From: Eudorina sp. 2006-703-Eu-15
Taxonomy: Eukaryota; Chlorophyta; Chlorophyceae; Chlamydomonadales; Volvocaceae
Assembly (NCBI GenBank): GCA_003117195.1
Contig: BDSI01000205.1
Location: 62,001-126,000 of the forward strand
Length of the DNA stretch: 64,000 nucleotides
Direction: 5' to 3'
Shown: one piece after another, positions 30,995 to 42,680 of the stretch
Layout: every line of letters starts with the position of its first letter
How positions within the stretch are numbered: position 1 is the first letter of the stretch
Notes under the pieces: model-generated
What the model was told of the DNA's origin: nothing
Seen by the model: the letters and a program-made list of their open reading frames with translations, nothing else
Database searches by the model: none
Program-made: the position numbers and the translations under genes

Positions 30995-31792
30995 GTCTTC
31001 CCAGTCGTACGGCTGAGGAGGTGGCTGTGTATGTCTAGGCCGCGTAACAAACTCAAGGAACTTGGTCCACTGACTTGCGAGATGCTTTTGCTGGCGCGCG
31101 AATACAGAATTGCTAGGGTTAACAGAAGTACCAGCCCGCCCGGCCCCCGACGGAGGAAGAGCAGCTACGCCGGACCCGACGCCCTGACTCCCTCGTAAGG
31201 AACGACCCGACGCAAGGGCTGATGAAGGCCCACTATCACCCTCAGGATCACCCGAGCCTGACCCACCCGGAGACCCTGATGCTGAAGTCCTCTTAAAGTC
31301 CTTGCCCTCCCTGGAACTTACTTCCTGCGCGTCGCGCGCGGAGTTGGAGCGATATAACTGATTGGTGGCGCCACGTGGCGGGTTGCGGCGCAGGGGAGCT
31401 GAAGAAGGTCCAGAGTCTTGTGACGAATCCAGATTAATACCGAAGTCCCGTTACACGGTGCCAGATGCCAGGTCCAGCGCCAATATAGCCAAAAGAGCAG
31501 CCACTGAGGTCTTAAGCCCGTACAGTTCGATTCCAACTCAGAACAGCCACAAGGGCCTCACAATCGTACAGTTCAATGCCAAATCTGAGCAGCCGTGAAG
31601 GTCTTATGCTCGTACAATTCGTAATATCCTATTGTGACGGCGCGTCGAGGGACGCCCGAGGCCTGAATGGCAAATCAATCCTGCTCACAGGCAGAACGCC
31701 CGACACGGCCAAGTCGGCCCGCGACCCCTATGCTGGGCCTACGGCGAGCACCACTAGGTGATCACACCTCCAGCGTCGCTCACACTCGCTCC

Positions 31793-32350
31793 TTACTGAG
31801 CCATGGGCGTGGAGCCCGACGAGCCTAAGTTGAACGGCGGCGAAGGCTGGGACCCGTGAGGGCCCGGCGCAGGCACAGGTGGCGGTGCGTTACTGGCAGG
31901 AGGCTGGCCGGCGTGGTAAACCAACACAGGCAGCAGCTGGGAGTAGGGACCGATCGTAAAATAGTCGTACCCGCTAGGAGCGGGACAGGCCGTACCCTCG
32001 TTGTATTCGAGGTATACCAGGCGACGGATCCGTGCTAGTCCCTGCTGTTGCTGCACCGATGCGGTCGGTACCGTGAAACCGTGGGCCAGCTGGTTCCAGC
32101 CTAAGGCAACCTGACTGAACCCGTTAACGTGCACGAACGCCGGCCCAGGGCCAGGGAAAGGGCCACCCCGCGCCTCAATGATGTTCGTCGGCGGCTCGTC
32201 GCCGTAGGGTCCTGGCTGGCGAGGAGGAGGGTGGGACGGTGTACCACCAGACTCGTCCTGATTGCGGTGCTGGCGTTTGTGGGACTGACGGCCGCCGGAT
32301 CCCGCGCCGTGAGGGTACTGCACTGAAGGCGTAACACAGAAGCAACACAA
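31793..32350 (-). CDS. Possible upstream gag exon
   Basis: An open frame of up to 185 codons ends at ATGGCTCAGTAAGG, where the stop TAA overlaps a good donor (GTAAGG). A likely acceptor opens the frame near 32314-32320. Content: Pro/Gly-rich ends around a folded-looking core (H-V-N-G-F-S-Q-V-A-L-G-W-N-Q-L and Y-D-Y-F-T-I-G-P-Y). Splicing to the open frame before the gag ATG (31450 downward) would give a longer Gag. I cannot fix the acceptor. Confidence 0.35.
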   Translation of the reverse strand: MCCFCVTPSVQYPHGAGSGGRQSHKRQHRNQDESGGTPSHPPPRQPGPYGDEPPTNIIEARGGPFPGPGPAFVHVNGFSQVALGWNQLAHGFTVPTASVQQQQGLARIRRLVYLEYNEGTACPAPSGYDYFTIGPYSQLLPVLVYHAGQPPASNAPPPVPAPGPHGSQPSPPFNLGSSGSTPMAQ

Positions 32351-33262
32351 ACTACTTTAGAAATGATGGACCAATTCCTGGTGCAGGTGAACAACTGAGG
32401 ACAGGCAAAACAAGCTGAAGACTCGGACACTGTAGATCCAATTGCAAACGGTTCAGACCTCCTAATCGATAAAATCAAAATGGCACACACGGCTGTGCGT
32501 CACACAGCAGGAAATAAACGAGTGACAGGAGGACAGGCTCCTAAGTGTTGCGGCGATGGCAACGTTCGACCTACTGATCAGGCAGGTGAATTGCGCGGCA
32601 CGGGCGCGCTGTATGGCTACCTAAAAGGACAGCTTCTTAGATGAAAATGATGACGGGCTTACCGACGGAACGAGCAGCCCTCTGCACCCTTTGGGACGGA
32701 ACCTCGAACAAGGGCGACGACAAAACAAAGCCGAAATCTGCGCGTCCGCAGACCCGGACCCCAGAATCACTCACTTTGTTTTTCCCTTCTTGAAGCCTTG
32801 ACGGCTTTTCGGCTGGGATGCGGTGTTAAAAGGGAATGGAGGTGCAAGCGGACGACCACAAGCTTCGACGATGAAGAGCTGTTGCGAAGGCACACCACGT
32901 GCGCTCGCACAGCGCTGCAAAGCAGAAAGCTGTAAGTCCCCTTCTCACCGCGCCGGCTGTCACAACAGAGCGTGAGGATCGCGAGTTCCCACGCGCTGAG
33001 CTGCCGGTAAGAGATGCCAATGTGAGTAGTGTTGTGATCAGGAGCAGAATACTTGTGCGATCAAAATGCACAGGGCCTTTAGTCTAGCTCAGAGGACGTT
33101 TACAATCATCCAGACAGAGCCGAAAAGCGATGCTTACCAGCACGCTTTTGGCTAATAAGCGCAAACGCAGACGTACGACCTCGCGGGTTCGAACGCGTCT
33201 CAAGTTCGTAAGGCCGACTGGAGTCTTACCGCAACGCGGCGCTCCAATACACACGCAAATAA
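32351..33262. other. Retrotransposon leader
   Basis: Long leader between the 5' LTR and the first gag-related frame. I see no PBS directly after the LTR; the nearest TGG-start sequence (TGGAGCGCCGCG, minus) is about 17 bp downstream. No coding region is recognised. Confidence 0.5.
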
Positions 33263-33550
33263 GACGCCAAGATATACGCAACGGAATAAACAACGCAAAG
33301 CAATTCACGGTTGCTACCTGATCCCAACTCACGAATCGAACGATCACTCTTTCCCGCTCGATTCCTCACACCTACGGACCGGCTACCGACTGGGCGGCGG
33401 TTACAACGCGCGCCATAACGCATCGCGACGGAACACCTCACTCGCGACAAAACGGTGGGCTAATGCCACAAACTAACCAACATAAATCCGAATTAGGTAA
33501 CTGCTGCTTGCTGCGCAGTAAAATGACGATGACACCCAAACGGCGCGACA
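33263..33550 (-). repeat. 5' LTR
   Basis: 288 bp identical to the 3' copy at 21756-22043. It should contain the element's promoter, but no TATA box is obvious. Confidence 0.9.
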
Positions 33551-35367
33551 ACACCCTAACCATGCCAAACGTCCGAATCTAGCGCGTGACCACCCTGTCT
33601 GTCCTGTCAGCATTGCGCGATGCGGGTGGGAAGTCCGCATGCATTTGTAAGACGAGTAACAGTATGTGTGAGAAATCTACGAATATTGGGACAAAACCTG
33701 GCAAGTGCAAGTACAAGAAGGTGTGTGTTAGGTAATCACAACCGGTGCGCGCTGTAGACGTTGGGGAGGGTCGATCGACGGTGCTTTTCCTCTTGCAAGT
33801 AAGAGCGCAATAATGATTCCCGTGTGTGCTGGTCGACGGCATGACAGACAAACGGATGCCCGCGAAGCTCCGTACGCGGCGCCGCGACGCGGACGGGAAT
33901 CGGCCAGCGGAGAGCATACTTGCCCGCCAGGTGCCCGCGAGGTTGAGCCTCGTCCCACCATCCCACCGGATCGGAAGGCACCATCGGGAACGCACAGCGC
34001 GGTTCTGTTAATCCTTCTGTGGTGAGCCAGACTGGGCTTTGAGTATTATTCGAAAAACATTGTATGTGCGCAGATAATCTCAGCTGATGCGTCCAGATGC
34101 GTCGAGGAGGAGAGGGAAGCAGGTAACTCTTCACTGAGTCGGCGCTGGAAGGTTGTCAGGTTGTCCTATGGATTAAACCAAAGGTCAGACGGACAACAAT
34201 CACCATTTCATGCAAAAAATTTCTAGAGAGCAAAAGCCGCAAAAACTGGCGCGGACGCCGAGCCCAGCGAAACCTTCCCTAACCTTCTCACGCCCAATGC
34301 ACCAACCCCGCGCAATCATCACCCCTTCAAAACTAACTTGTCATAGCCGGTCCGCCGTCCCCTTCCGGGCCGACCCCATCCGCCAATCCATCCGCTCAGC
34401 TCTCGAGTCGAGACGCCGCCGCCGCTGCGGCAGCGTCGCGCAGCGTTCGCGTCCTTTGAGATGCTGCTGGTCAGATTGACACAAGTCGCGCTTACTTCAC
34501 AGGCAGGGAGGAGCAGTGTAAGGGGTGACGGGAGATGGCATGCTGCGACGATCGATTCCGTTTCCGGTGCGCTTCAGCGCCGGCTACCGCACCACCACCA
34601 CCAATGAGCTTGCCACCTCCAGAGGGACGTCTACCTACCTGGTACCTGCCACCTCCGGACGTCCGGAGGGACGTCTACCTACCTGCCCAACACAACCCGA
34701 TCATGCCGCTGCCAGCTGAGGTCGACTGACCGAGTGGCATGCGCGAGGTGGCCCCCCTCCCCCCTCATTGTCGCCCGGTGGATATGGGAAAGGGGGAGGG
34801 CACCCGGGGAATTGAGGGAGAGGAGGAGCGGCGTGCTGCGTCGGCGGTTGCATGTACCCATGAGCGAGGTCAACTTGGCCAGATTAATTGGCGCATGACC
34901 CACGCCCTTCTGCCAGCCCGTCGTGCCTCCCCGTGGCTTGGGGCCGGGACGTGGGGCCGGGACGTGGGGCCGGGACGTGGGGCCGGGATGTGTTGATTTC
35001 CCGGATTGCAGTATACCGTACCAGCAACGGGGTGGGAAACTGGATACAGCGTGGCATAGGGGTCTGCCAGCTGGCCCCTCGGCGCCTCGAGGCCCGCAGT
35101 TACTAGGGGGCCGGGACCGTGGGTCCAATGACAGATCCGCCCAGATGCGCCCAGAACCGCCTAGATCTGCCCAGAACCGCCCAGATCCGCCTAGATCTGC
35201 CCAGAATCGCCCAGGGCTGCGGGCGGCTGCGGGCGACTGCGGGCGGCTGCGGGCTGCCCGCTCCCGTCGGTGCGGCCGCCGCCCGCCAGGAGGGCACACC
35301 GCTCCACGCATGTGGAGAGCCGGTCGGTCCGCTCCATACTGTGAATATGTGCTCACCACATGTGGCG
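33551..35367. other. Flank of retrotransposon with short tandem repeats; weak exon candidate
   Basis: On minus, 34014-33736 follows a good acceptor (CTCACCACAG) and stays open for ~92 codons to a stop (P-M-V-P-S-D-P-V-G-W-W-D-E, H-P-F-V-C-H-A-V-D). No family is recognised. Near 34936-34990 a 14-bp GGGGCCGGGACGTG unit repeats four times, and at 35130-35215 a ~10-bp CGCCCAGA unit repeats. Confidence 0.3.
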
Positions 35368-35478
35368 GTGTCTTGCCGCCTTGGCGGTGGGGCCTGCTGG
35401 GGCTTGACCTGGTATACACCCTTGATTCCTCTTGGGGTCCGCTGTAACGTTCATTCATTCATTCATTCATTCATTCAT
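35368..35478 (+). mobile_element. Second copy of the LINE 3' end
   Basis: Starts with TGCCGCCTTGGCGGTGGGGC and matches about 6782-6887 closely up to GGGGTCCGCTGTAACGTT, then carries about seven CATT units. Only the 3' UTR end is present, so this is a 5'-truncated insertion of the same family. Confidence 0.8.
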
Positions 35479-37261
35479 GTATGGGAAGCCAGTCTGTGCC
35501 GCCTTCGAAGGAACGTTACTTATGTTGGCAGTTACGGCACCGCGAGTAGACAATGTTGACGTGGGCGCGAAATCTACGTGAAACGCATCAAAGGTATGTA
35601 ACGTAACGGAAGAGTGAGGGTGCGTGTGTGAGACGTACCGGTATCGAACAGGATCGTGGATCGAGCGGGCGCATCGACAGGTGGGAGCAGGGCGGGAGTT
35701 CTAGCCCACAGTCTCATGAAGTCTTCCACTCTGCCTCATGAAGTCTGCCACTCTGTGGAATTGTTTTTCATCTAATATAAAAAAGTTACATCCTGTTAAA
35801 TGCATCTGGAGAGCGAGCATGTCTCTGGAAAGCAAACACGCGTTATACAGACAGAGATGACAAAAGTTTAAAACATATTTAAAATGATAACGGAAGATCA
35901 ATTATCCAGCCGATCAGCCGTTGGTGCAGCCAGTTCATATGCCCAGCTGCCAAGCGCCAACCTACCGTACGGTGACACGTGCGACACGTGGCCCCGTCAC
36001 TTTGACTGTAACCGAGAAACTAAGAGGCCCCATCCCCTCCCCTTTTGTCATTGAGCACAGCGAAGTCGCGAAAAATCACCGAAGCCCCCCTCCTCCACCC
36101 CGCTGTCTTAGTCATTGCAAAGGGGTGAGCCCCAGAGAAGCAACGCCGAGCACATGGACACACGGGCCTCATTGGAAGCCCTCGCCGCACGCACTCGCCC
36201 TCGCTCTTCTCGACTCGGTGGAACTCGCTGCAGTCGTTTCACGTCATGTCCCACATTTCCAACACGACCTTACCACCGCCGCCGCTACCATCTATCCATA
36301 GTTCTGTCCATACCACAACAGTTACTGTTGCGTCACACCTCCGATCGCAATTACAGGAACAGTAACGGCAACGTTCGCATTACCAAAAACGTTACAAACA
36401 CTGGTCATCCCCGGCCAAGCTTGCACTGCGCGTACAACCTGCGCTTATGACGGCCGGCACTTTTGAACACAGTGCGGTTTGCCTGTGGCTTCATCACTCC
36501 CGCGCCTGCTGGCCCCCGATCCCCTTACCCCAATCACCTGCCTGCGTTTTCGCAGCGGTGTCACAGTCGTTCGAGGTCATGAACGTGCCATTATCCAGAG
36601 GGTGCTCACGCCCCAACGGGGTGCTCACGCCGCAACGGCAACGAACAACGGCCAACGGCCAACAAAATACAGCACCCCACAAGTCGGCCAACGACCCAGA
36701 CGTACAACAGTAGTGAGGCGGCAAGCAGCATGCCACGCATCGTACGTAGCGTACGGCATCGTCAAGGAGATGCTGCGACCGTTGGAACGGCAAGCAGCCT
36801 GCTGCAGCCATGCAAGCAGCCATACATGCCGCCACATCTAACTCAGTTCACCTGCCGCAACCTCGCGAGGCTGATCCTCGCGGCGGCCCTGCCCGCTACC
36901 CTCCCCCCTCCCCCCGGGGCAGAGACAGAGTTGCGCGCCAGCGGCCCACCTCTGATCCTCCGCCCCGTCAATTAATTCCACCTCCGCCTCAATATCTGCA
37001 TCCAAATCCAAAACCGCACCCGCCATCACCACCTCCACCTCCACCTCCCTGACCCCCACCGGGGATTGAACCGCGGCGGGGACCCCAGCCTACTGCCCTG
37101 ACGGATTGCCCGGAGGGCCACCTCCTCTCCCCACGTCATCGCGGACAGCGCAATCGCCGCCATCCCCCGCGGACGCCCCGCGGCCCTCTGGTCCTCCGCT
37201 GGATCCATCGCCCGACCCCCGGGACCGACCTTCGGGCCGCACAGGTCCGGGGAGACGGATC

Positions 37262-37345
37262 TAGATCTGGGTCTGCGTCTGGATATGGATCTGGATCTGG
37301 GTCTGGATCTGGGTCTGGATCTAGGTCTGGATCTGGGTCCAGGTC
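37262..37345. repeat. GGATCTGGGTCT tandem repeat
   Basis: Mixed 6- and 12-bp units of GGATCT and GGGTCT, reading Asp-Pro repeats in one minus frame. Confidence 0.85.
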
Positions 37346-37649
37346 TGCGTCTGGGTATCGGCACCGCCCCGGTACACGTACGTAACGTAGCTCCCAGCCG
37401 GGCACTCCCCATCCTCCGCTTTAACAAACTCTTGTGGCAGACTCTTGAGCGGATCCCCTCCCTCCCTCCCAGAGGGTTCAGAGAGCTTCAGACCCTGTGG
37501 TAGGTGGGTTGGATGGGATGAGGGGGATGCGACCCGGGGCACACAGGGCAAGGGGCAGCGCAGGCGGTGGGGCCGGGGCAGGGGACACCATCTCAATATA
37601 GGGTAACACAGTGCTAGCGCTACTGCCAACGCGACTGCCAGCGCGCTTG

Positions 37650-37766
37650 AGAATGCTACTGCGGATAGTGCTACTGCGGATAGTGCTACTGCGGATGGTG
37701 CTACTGCGGATAGTGCTACTGCGGATGGTGCTACTGCGGATAGTGCTACTGCGGATGGTGCTACTG
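37650..37766. repeat. 15-bp tandem repeat
   Basis: Seven to eight copies of CTACTGCGGATAGTG, alternating with a GGATGGTG variant; it reads S-T-I-R-S repeats on minus. Confidence 0.85.
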
Positions 37767-37941
37767 CCAGCAGCGCTATTGATCATGCTACCGTATTGCC
37801 AGCTAGCACGGACCGGATGCGGCTGGAGGCGTTTTGCGTGTCGCGGCGGCCGATCGTGCGGCAGGTGTCCAGAGCCTCACTTTACCGTGACAGTTGCAAC
37901 CGTCGGGGAAAGGCGCAACCAAGTCAACCAACCCAACCAAC

Positions 37942-38714
37942 TCACGCGAACTCGCAAATGAAACCCGGCTGGATGTCGGAGGCGCCGCCGGGGCTGTAGC
38001 GGTAGCCGCAGCCGCCGGCGGAGGCGGCGCACGCCAGGACGTAGTACCGTACCGCCGAGCGCGTCCTGTCGTATTGAAAGTCGTCCGGAATGTACGATAG
38101 ACGGCTGCCATCGGTGTTGAAGCCGGGGATGGCCCCGCCGGCTGTGGTGCGGATTGTGAGGCCGAACCAGACGTTGACGGCGCCGCTGTTGGGCAGATTT
38201 CCCAAGACGCTGTCGGACAGGAAGTCGTACTCCGCCTCCGAGTCTATGGCGGTTAAGTGACCGCCGAGACCCACGCACGTCGCCTCCGCGGCAGTGAAGT
38301 TGGAGGGTCGCAGGTACAGCAGGTAGGCCGAGTTGTCGTTCAAGAGTACGACGGCGCCCGGCGGCGGCGGCACCGGGACAGGCGGCGGCCGAGGCGACGG
38401 AGGACGAGGCGGCGACGTCACCAGCGGCGGCGGCGGCGACGGCGGCGGCGGCGGCGACGGCGGCGGCGGCGGCGGAAGCGGCGTCAAGGGGGATGGAGGC
38501 GGCGGCGACGGCGGGAGCAGCGGCGGCGGAGAAGGTGGCGGCGGCGAGAGCGCGTTGGCCACGCGCACCACGGTGATCGGCGGCGGCGGCGACTTCTTGC
38601 GCGGCGGCGGCGGCGGCGACGGGGCGGGTGCCGTACAGCTGACGGTCTGCGGCTCACGCGGCAGCGGTTGGCGATTGGCGTAAAGGGCACGAAAGGGTAC
38701 TTGTTAGCAAGGGA
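37942..38714 (-). CDS. Proline-rich C-type lectin domain protein (exon)
   Basis: The frame opens near 38714 after a stop (the real 5' end is a splice acceptor or lies further upstream; there is no ATG early in the frame). It encodes a V-S-C-T-A-P-A-P-S segment and ~70 residues of Pro/Ser-Pro spacer, then a C-type lectin-like domain: A-A-E-A-T-C-V-G-L-G-G-H-L-T-A-I-D-S, E-Y-D-F-L, V-N-V-W-F-G-L and closing Q-P-G-F-I-C-E-F. The stop TGA overlaps a good donor, GC then GTGAGT, so the chain may continue in another exon. It is likely a secreted matrix or wall lectin that binds sugars. It sits between two pherophorin genes, with the same Pro-rich architecture. Confidence 0.75.
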
Positions 38715-38879
38715 GAAGTGAAGAGCGCTCCTGTTGTGAGGACGGGCCCAGATGTACGAGGATGCGTCTCGTTGTACACCTGGTCCGTGTTGGTGTGTTT
38801 AAAGCCGCAGGGCGAGCTGATTCGAGAGGCCCTGGTTGAGTCGAGAGGCCCTAGCAGCGCAGAGGACCCCGAAGGCCCT

Positions 38880-38966
38880 AGCAACCTCCCCCTCCCCACC
38901 ACCCCCACCACCACCACCCCCACCCCCACCCCCACCACCACCCCCACCACCACCACCACCACCACC
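38880..38966. repeat. CCA/CCACCC microsatellite
   Basis: Imperfect CCACCA and CCCCCA units; reads poly-Pro or poly-Gly in several frames but belongs to no supported gene. Confidence 0.85.
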
Positions 38967-39163
38967 CATCACTCCTCTTTTGTCGCGGCTTAGTTCTCCA
39001 TTACCCATGCTGCGGCTGGGCTTTGCACACTTGCAGGTCGTGCGTGATCGTATCTAGGCAGTGCAGGGATGCGTAGCATGCAAGGGCCATAGCCCGGAGA
39101 CGACGTGCCCGTATGCCGCGTTCCTCCCCCTGTCGTGGGTGTGGGGAGGAAAGGGCTGGATGG

Positions 39164-42100
39164 CTAGGCGTGAGCTGCATAGCTCCCATTCCCAAACAGG
39201 GCGTGAAGCAATCCCCTCGTATTTTTGTATTGAGTAGTACCGTTACAGTGTGGATAGGCTTCCGTTAGCTGCCTTACCACGGGTGGAATGTCGGGGTTGC
39301 AAGCGCTTGACAGCATGGCAAAGTCATTGCCGCAGTCCGACAGGCTGAGCAACGCCAGCGTCGTTTCCTGTGTTGCCGTATCGCCGTACAGCGTCATCAG
39401 CCGCCCGGCGGCATCGGCCGACGGCAGCGTCATCGTCAGCACCATATTTGAACCGTCTGCGATCGCGCAGCTGTACGACACCTGCGCCGCCACGGCATTG
39501 TCGTTCAGGGGCAGCAGTACAAGGGCGCCGTACAGCTTGCAGACGTCGTCGGTGAAGCCCTGATTGGCGGCGGCGGCGCGGCGGATGCTGACGGAGACGT
39601 CACAGGCCGGCGGCGGCGAGGCCGGCGTTGACGGCGGCGGCGGCGGCGGGCGTTTCTTGCCGGACGGCGGCGGCGACGGCGGCGGCGGCGGCGGTGACCT
39701 GGGAGTGGGCGGTCGAGTTCTTGGGGCGGGCGAGGGCGGCGGCGGCGGCGGCGGACTCGGCGGGATCGACGGTGGCGGAGGCGGCGGAGGCGAAAACGGC
39801 CGCGGCGGCCGCGGCGACGGAGGTGGCAGCGGTGTCGGCGGAGGCGGTGGTCGCTTCTTGTTCGTAGGCGACGACGGCGGCGTCTGGGGTGTGCCTGGCG
39901 GCGGCGACGGCGGTGGCAAGGGCGGTACCGGCGGCGGCGGCGGCGACTTCTTACGTGGCGGCGGCCGTGGCGGCAACATTGGCGGCGGCCGCGGTGGCGA
40001 CTGCAGCCGCGGCGGCGGCGGCGACGATGGCGGGGGCGGCGATGGCGGGGGCGGGCTTGACTTGTTCGTCGAAACCGTCGGCGGCGGCGGCGGCGAGCGC
40101 TTCTGCTTGGGCGGCGGCGGCGGCGGCGGCCGCTCGGGAAACTCCGGCGGAAACGGCCACTTCGACGGCGGCGGCTGAGACGGGAAGCCCGGCTGCGAGG
40201 GCGCGAACGGCACCGTGCCCGACGGGCAGCACTCGTAGTTGTTGGCCTTCTTGTCGTACAGGGAGTACTGCAGGACATTTGGATAGTACGAAAAAGAGCT
40301 GGCCTGCCAGCAGGGCGCCTGCAGGTTGAGGCACAGGATGGCGCCTTCGGCACTGGCGACGGAACCCAGCCATTGGGCCAGCGGCGTGACCTTCAGGATG
40401 TCGTACCCTTGGTGCTCCTCCCAGTAGTACGACATGATGAGGTTGCCGTTGATGAGCGCGCTGGCGACGGAGCCGCGGCAATTGAGGGCTGCGGCGGCGC
40501 GTCGGCGATGTGGGGGGCAGCGGCAGGGGACGCGGGGGGCAGCGGAAGGTGAGGGTGGTACGGCGAAGGAAGAAACCGTACACACGGCATACGAAAACCG
40601 GCATTAAGCTGCAGCCGGACCTCGGGTGTGTCGCACTCAACTGCCAATCCACTATTCTCCATCTTGCATCCAATTCATGGGCGCGCCCAACCCAACCCAA
40701 CCCAACCCAACCCAACCCAACCCAACCCAACCCAACCCAACCCAACCCAACCCAACCCAACCCAACCCAACCCAACCCAACCCAACCCAACCCAACCCAA
40801 CCCAACCCAACCCAACCCAACCCAACCCAACCCAACCCAACCCAACCCAACCCAACCCAACCCAACCCAACCCAACCCAACCCAACCCAACCCAACCCAA
40901 CCCAACCCAACCCAACCCAACCCAACCCAACCCAACCCAACCCAACCCAACCCAACCCAACCCAACCCAACCCAACCCAACCCAACCCAACCCAACCCAA
41001 CCCAACCCAACCCAACCCAACCCAACCCAACCCAACCCAACCCAACCCAACCCAACCCAACCCAACCCAACCCAACCCAACCCCCGGCGCCCCGCGGCAG
41101 ATGCTCGCGCACCATACCGTAACCCGCGCCGCCGTCCTCTCCTACATTTATCCCCCAACCCCCATCCCCATATCCCCGCAGCCATAATCCCCTCCATGCC
41201 GCGGCACCCCTCATCAAATGGGGATTGTTCCCCGCTCCGACCGGGTACGGTGGGGAGCCAATCCCGCCAGCTCGGCCCGCCGCCCGGTCGCGCAGTCCCC
41301 CAACGTCTGCCGCGACGTGCGCACGTGCCTGCCGTACATGCCGGACGTTCCGGTCGTACGACCTCCCGACGGACATCCCCTGCACGCCCGTGCCCTCCCC
41401 CCTAACCCCCCATCCCACCCCCCCCACCCCACCCCCACACACACCCACCCTAACCAAATCAAAACAGAACCCCCCCTGGCACCCCCCGGCTCTCACCACC
41501 GAATCAACGAAATGAAGTCCCTGCCGCAATGTGTCCCCCCTCCCCCTCCCCTCTGCACGTTTCTGTCCTCCCCCCTTCCTGCCTGGCTCCTTCGCTCGCA
41601 GGGCACCTCCCCTCCTCCAAGCCCCCCCTCCCAGACCACCGGACGTTGCCGCGACCTCCCCCCCTCCCAGACCACCGGACGTTGCCGCAACCTCCCCCCC
41701 TCCCAGACCACCGGACGTTGCCGCAACCCCCCCCCTCCCGCAGACCGCAGACCGCAGACCCCCCTTCCGCGCCTGCCCCACCTGGGAACACCTTGAGCTT
41801 GTTGATCCCCGTGCTGCAGCACCGGAACCTCCCCGGGGTGCAGCTGTCCATGACGTTGATCTGCGGGGGCCGCGGGGGGGGAGGAGGGTCAAATGAGGTA
41901 TGAGGAACGCTAGGGCAAGGCGTTCCAAGGCGGCCTCCAATAACAGGATCCGAGATCCGCGACGGATCCGAATCGCCATCGATATGCCATCGAACAAATA
42001 CAAAGCGCACAGAGCAGGGACATCGAGACCCCCCAACGTTACACAAAGAGGGGGAGGGAGCCACAGCGAGATGACCCGACCCGACCCGGCCCGACCCCAC

Positions 42101-42680
42101 CCGACCCGACCCGACCCCGCCACCCCGACCCCACCTTTCCCGCGTCGGCCCCACCCCATCCGAATCAACTACGGTAATGTCACACCCACCCACTCGCCCC
42201 CAACACAGTCGAGAGGCACCGCCGTATGGAAACGCCGAGGCGCGTCGACGCTTTTTCGGCCCATCAGCATAAGGCACAGCAGCCCTCTCTTCCGTCTTGT
42301 TGTTATTGTTACCGAGACCGCAACCAGCCCCCGGACTCCAGCCCGTACCCCACCTGGATACAGAGGGTGGACGTGTTCTGAAGCCTGTTCTCCCGATAGC
42401 TGTACAACGTCGCGTAGTAGTGCGAATTTCGCTGCTCCTGAATGCACGACTCGAACGGAAAGTCCGGGCCCGTAGACACGCTGCCGTACGCGAACCGCAG
42501 CAGCGCCGGCGCCCGGCCGCCGCCGCCGCGGCCGCCGCCGCTCAGTACGACGACCAGCAGGACTATCAAAGTGGCAGCGGCGGCGGAGGGCGGCCGCGGC
42601 GGCGTCGATCGCCGCTGCCGCCACGGAGCGGCGCCCGAAGCGTCGCCGTCGCCGTCGCCGTCGTCATCGTTTTTGTGACC
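39164..42680 (-). CDS. Pherophorin-family extracellular matrix protein (gene 2)
   Basis: Supported exons: up to 42354 (contains a membrane-like L-I-V-L-L-V-V-V-L signal and F-P-F-E-S-C-I-Q), 41860-41782 (C-T-P-G-R-F-R-C-C, K-L-K-V-F-P) and 40488-39164. The junctions are in phase. The intron within V-F-P/A-L-N-C-R-G-S is at the same site and phase as in pherophorin gene 1. The last exon has the rest of the first pherophorin domain (Y-S-L-Y-D-K-K, Y-E-C-C-P-S-G), a ~190-residue P-P-P/S-P spacer with repeated K-K-R-P/K-K-S-P blocks, and a C-terminal domain (C-D-V-S-V-S-I, C-K-L-Y-G, Y-S-C-A-I) ending at TAG 39164. The 5' end is unresolved: the signal frame is open far upstream (to about 43367) with no ATG, while an ATG near 42652 is one frame off. 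Confidence 0.85.
40686..41080. repeat. CCCAA array, 79 perfect units
   Basis: 395 bp of uninterrupted CCCAA by eye, inside the 40489-41781 intron of pherophorin gene 2. The G-rich strand (TTGGG) is on the transcribed sense of the gene. It differs from the TTTAGGG/TTTTAGGG telomere types of green algae. Confidence 0.97.

Larger units (their letters stand above)
21756..33550 (-). mobile_element. Ty3/gypsy-type LTR retrotransposon carrying a DNA methyltransferase-like domain
   Basis: Identical 288-bp direct repeats lie at 33263-33550 (5') and 21756-22043 (3'). Between them, in transcription order, are an optional upstream gag exon, gag with a CCHC knuckle, a protease-like frame, reverse transcriptase with YIDD, RNase H, a cytosine-C5 methyltransferase-like domain, an HHCC and D-D-E integrase and a PHD finger. 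RT before integrase marks the Ty3/gypsy order. A purine run (GGGGGGGAG, minus strand near 22100) lies about 55 bp before the 3' repeat. The identical LTRs and long open frames suggest a recent insertion. No target-site duplication was found, and a 13-bp repeat flanks the 3' LTR. Confidence 0.9.
35481..37941. other. Repeat-bearing stretch, no complete gene
   Basis: No gene is supported. A minus-strand frame near 37350-37440 contains E-C-P-A-G-S-Y-V-T-Y-V-Y-R-G and could be an exon of an extracellular protein, perhaps the lectin gene just upstream on this strand, but junctions are not fixed. Two tandem arrays lie at 37262-37345 and 37650-37766. Confidence 0.35.

Noticed and set aside
38257..40353. 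Long plus- and minus-strand frames of Gly, Arg or Ala opposite the Pro-rich exons
   Set aside because: Shadows of CCG/GGC codons of the lectin and pherophorin spacers.
40686..41080. Interstitial telomere repeat
   Set aside because: The unit is CCCAA, not the TTTAGGG or TTTTAGGG type expected in green algae.
40510..42168. Long frames of Asn-Pro-Thr-Gln-Pro and Gly-Leu-Gly-Trp-Val
   Set aside because: Translation of the CCCAA array, which sits in a pherophorin intron.
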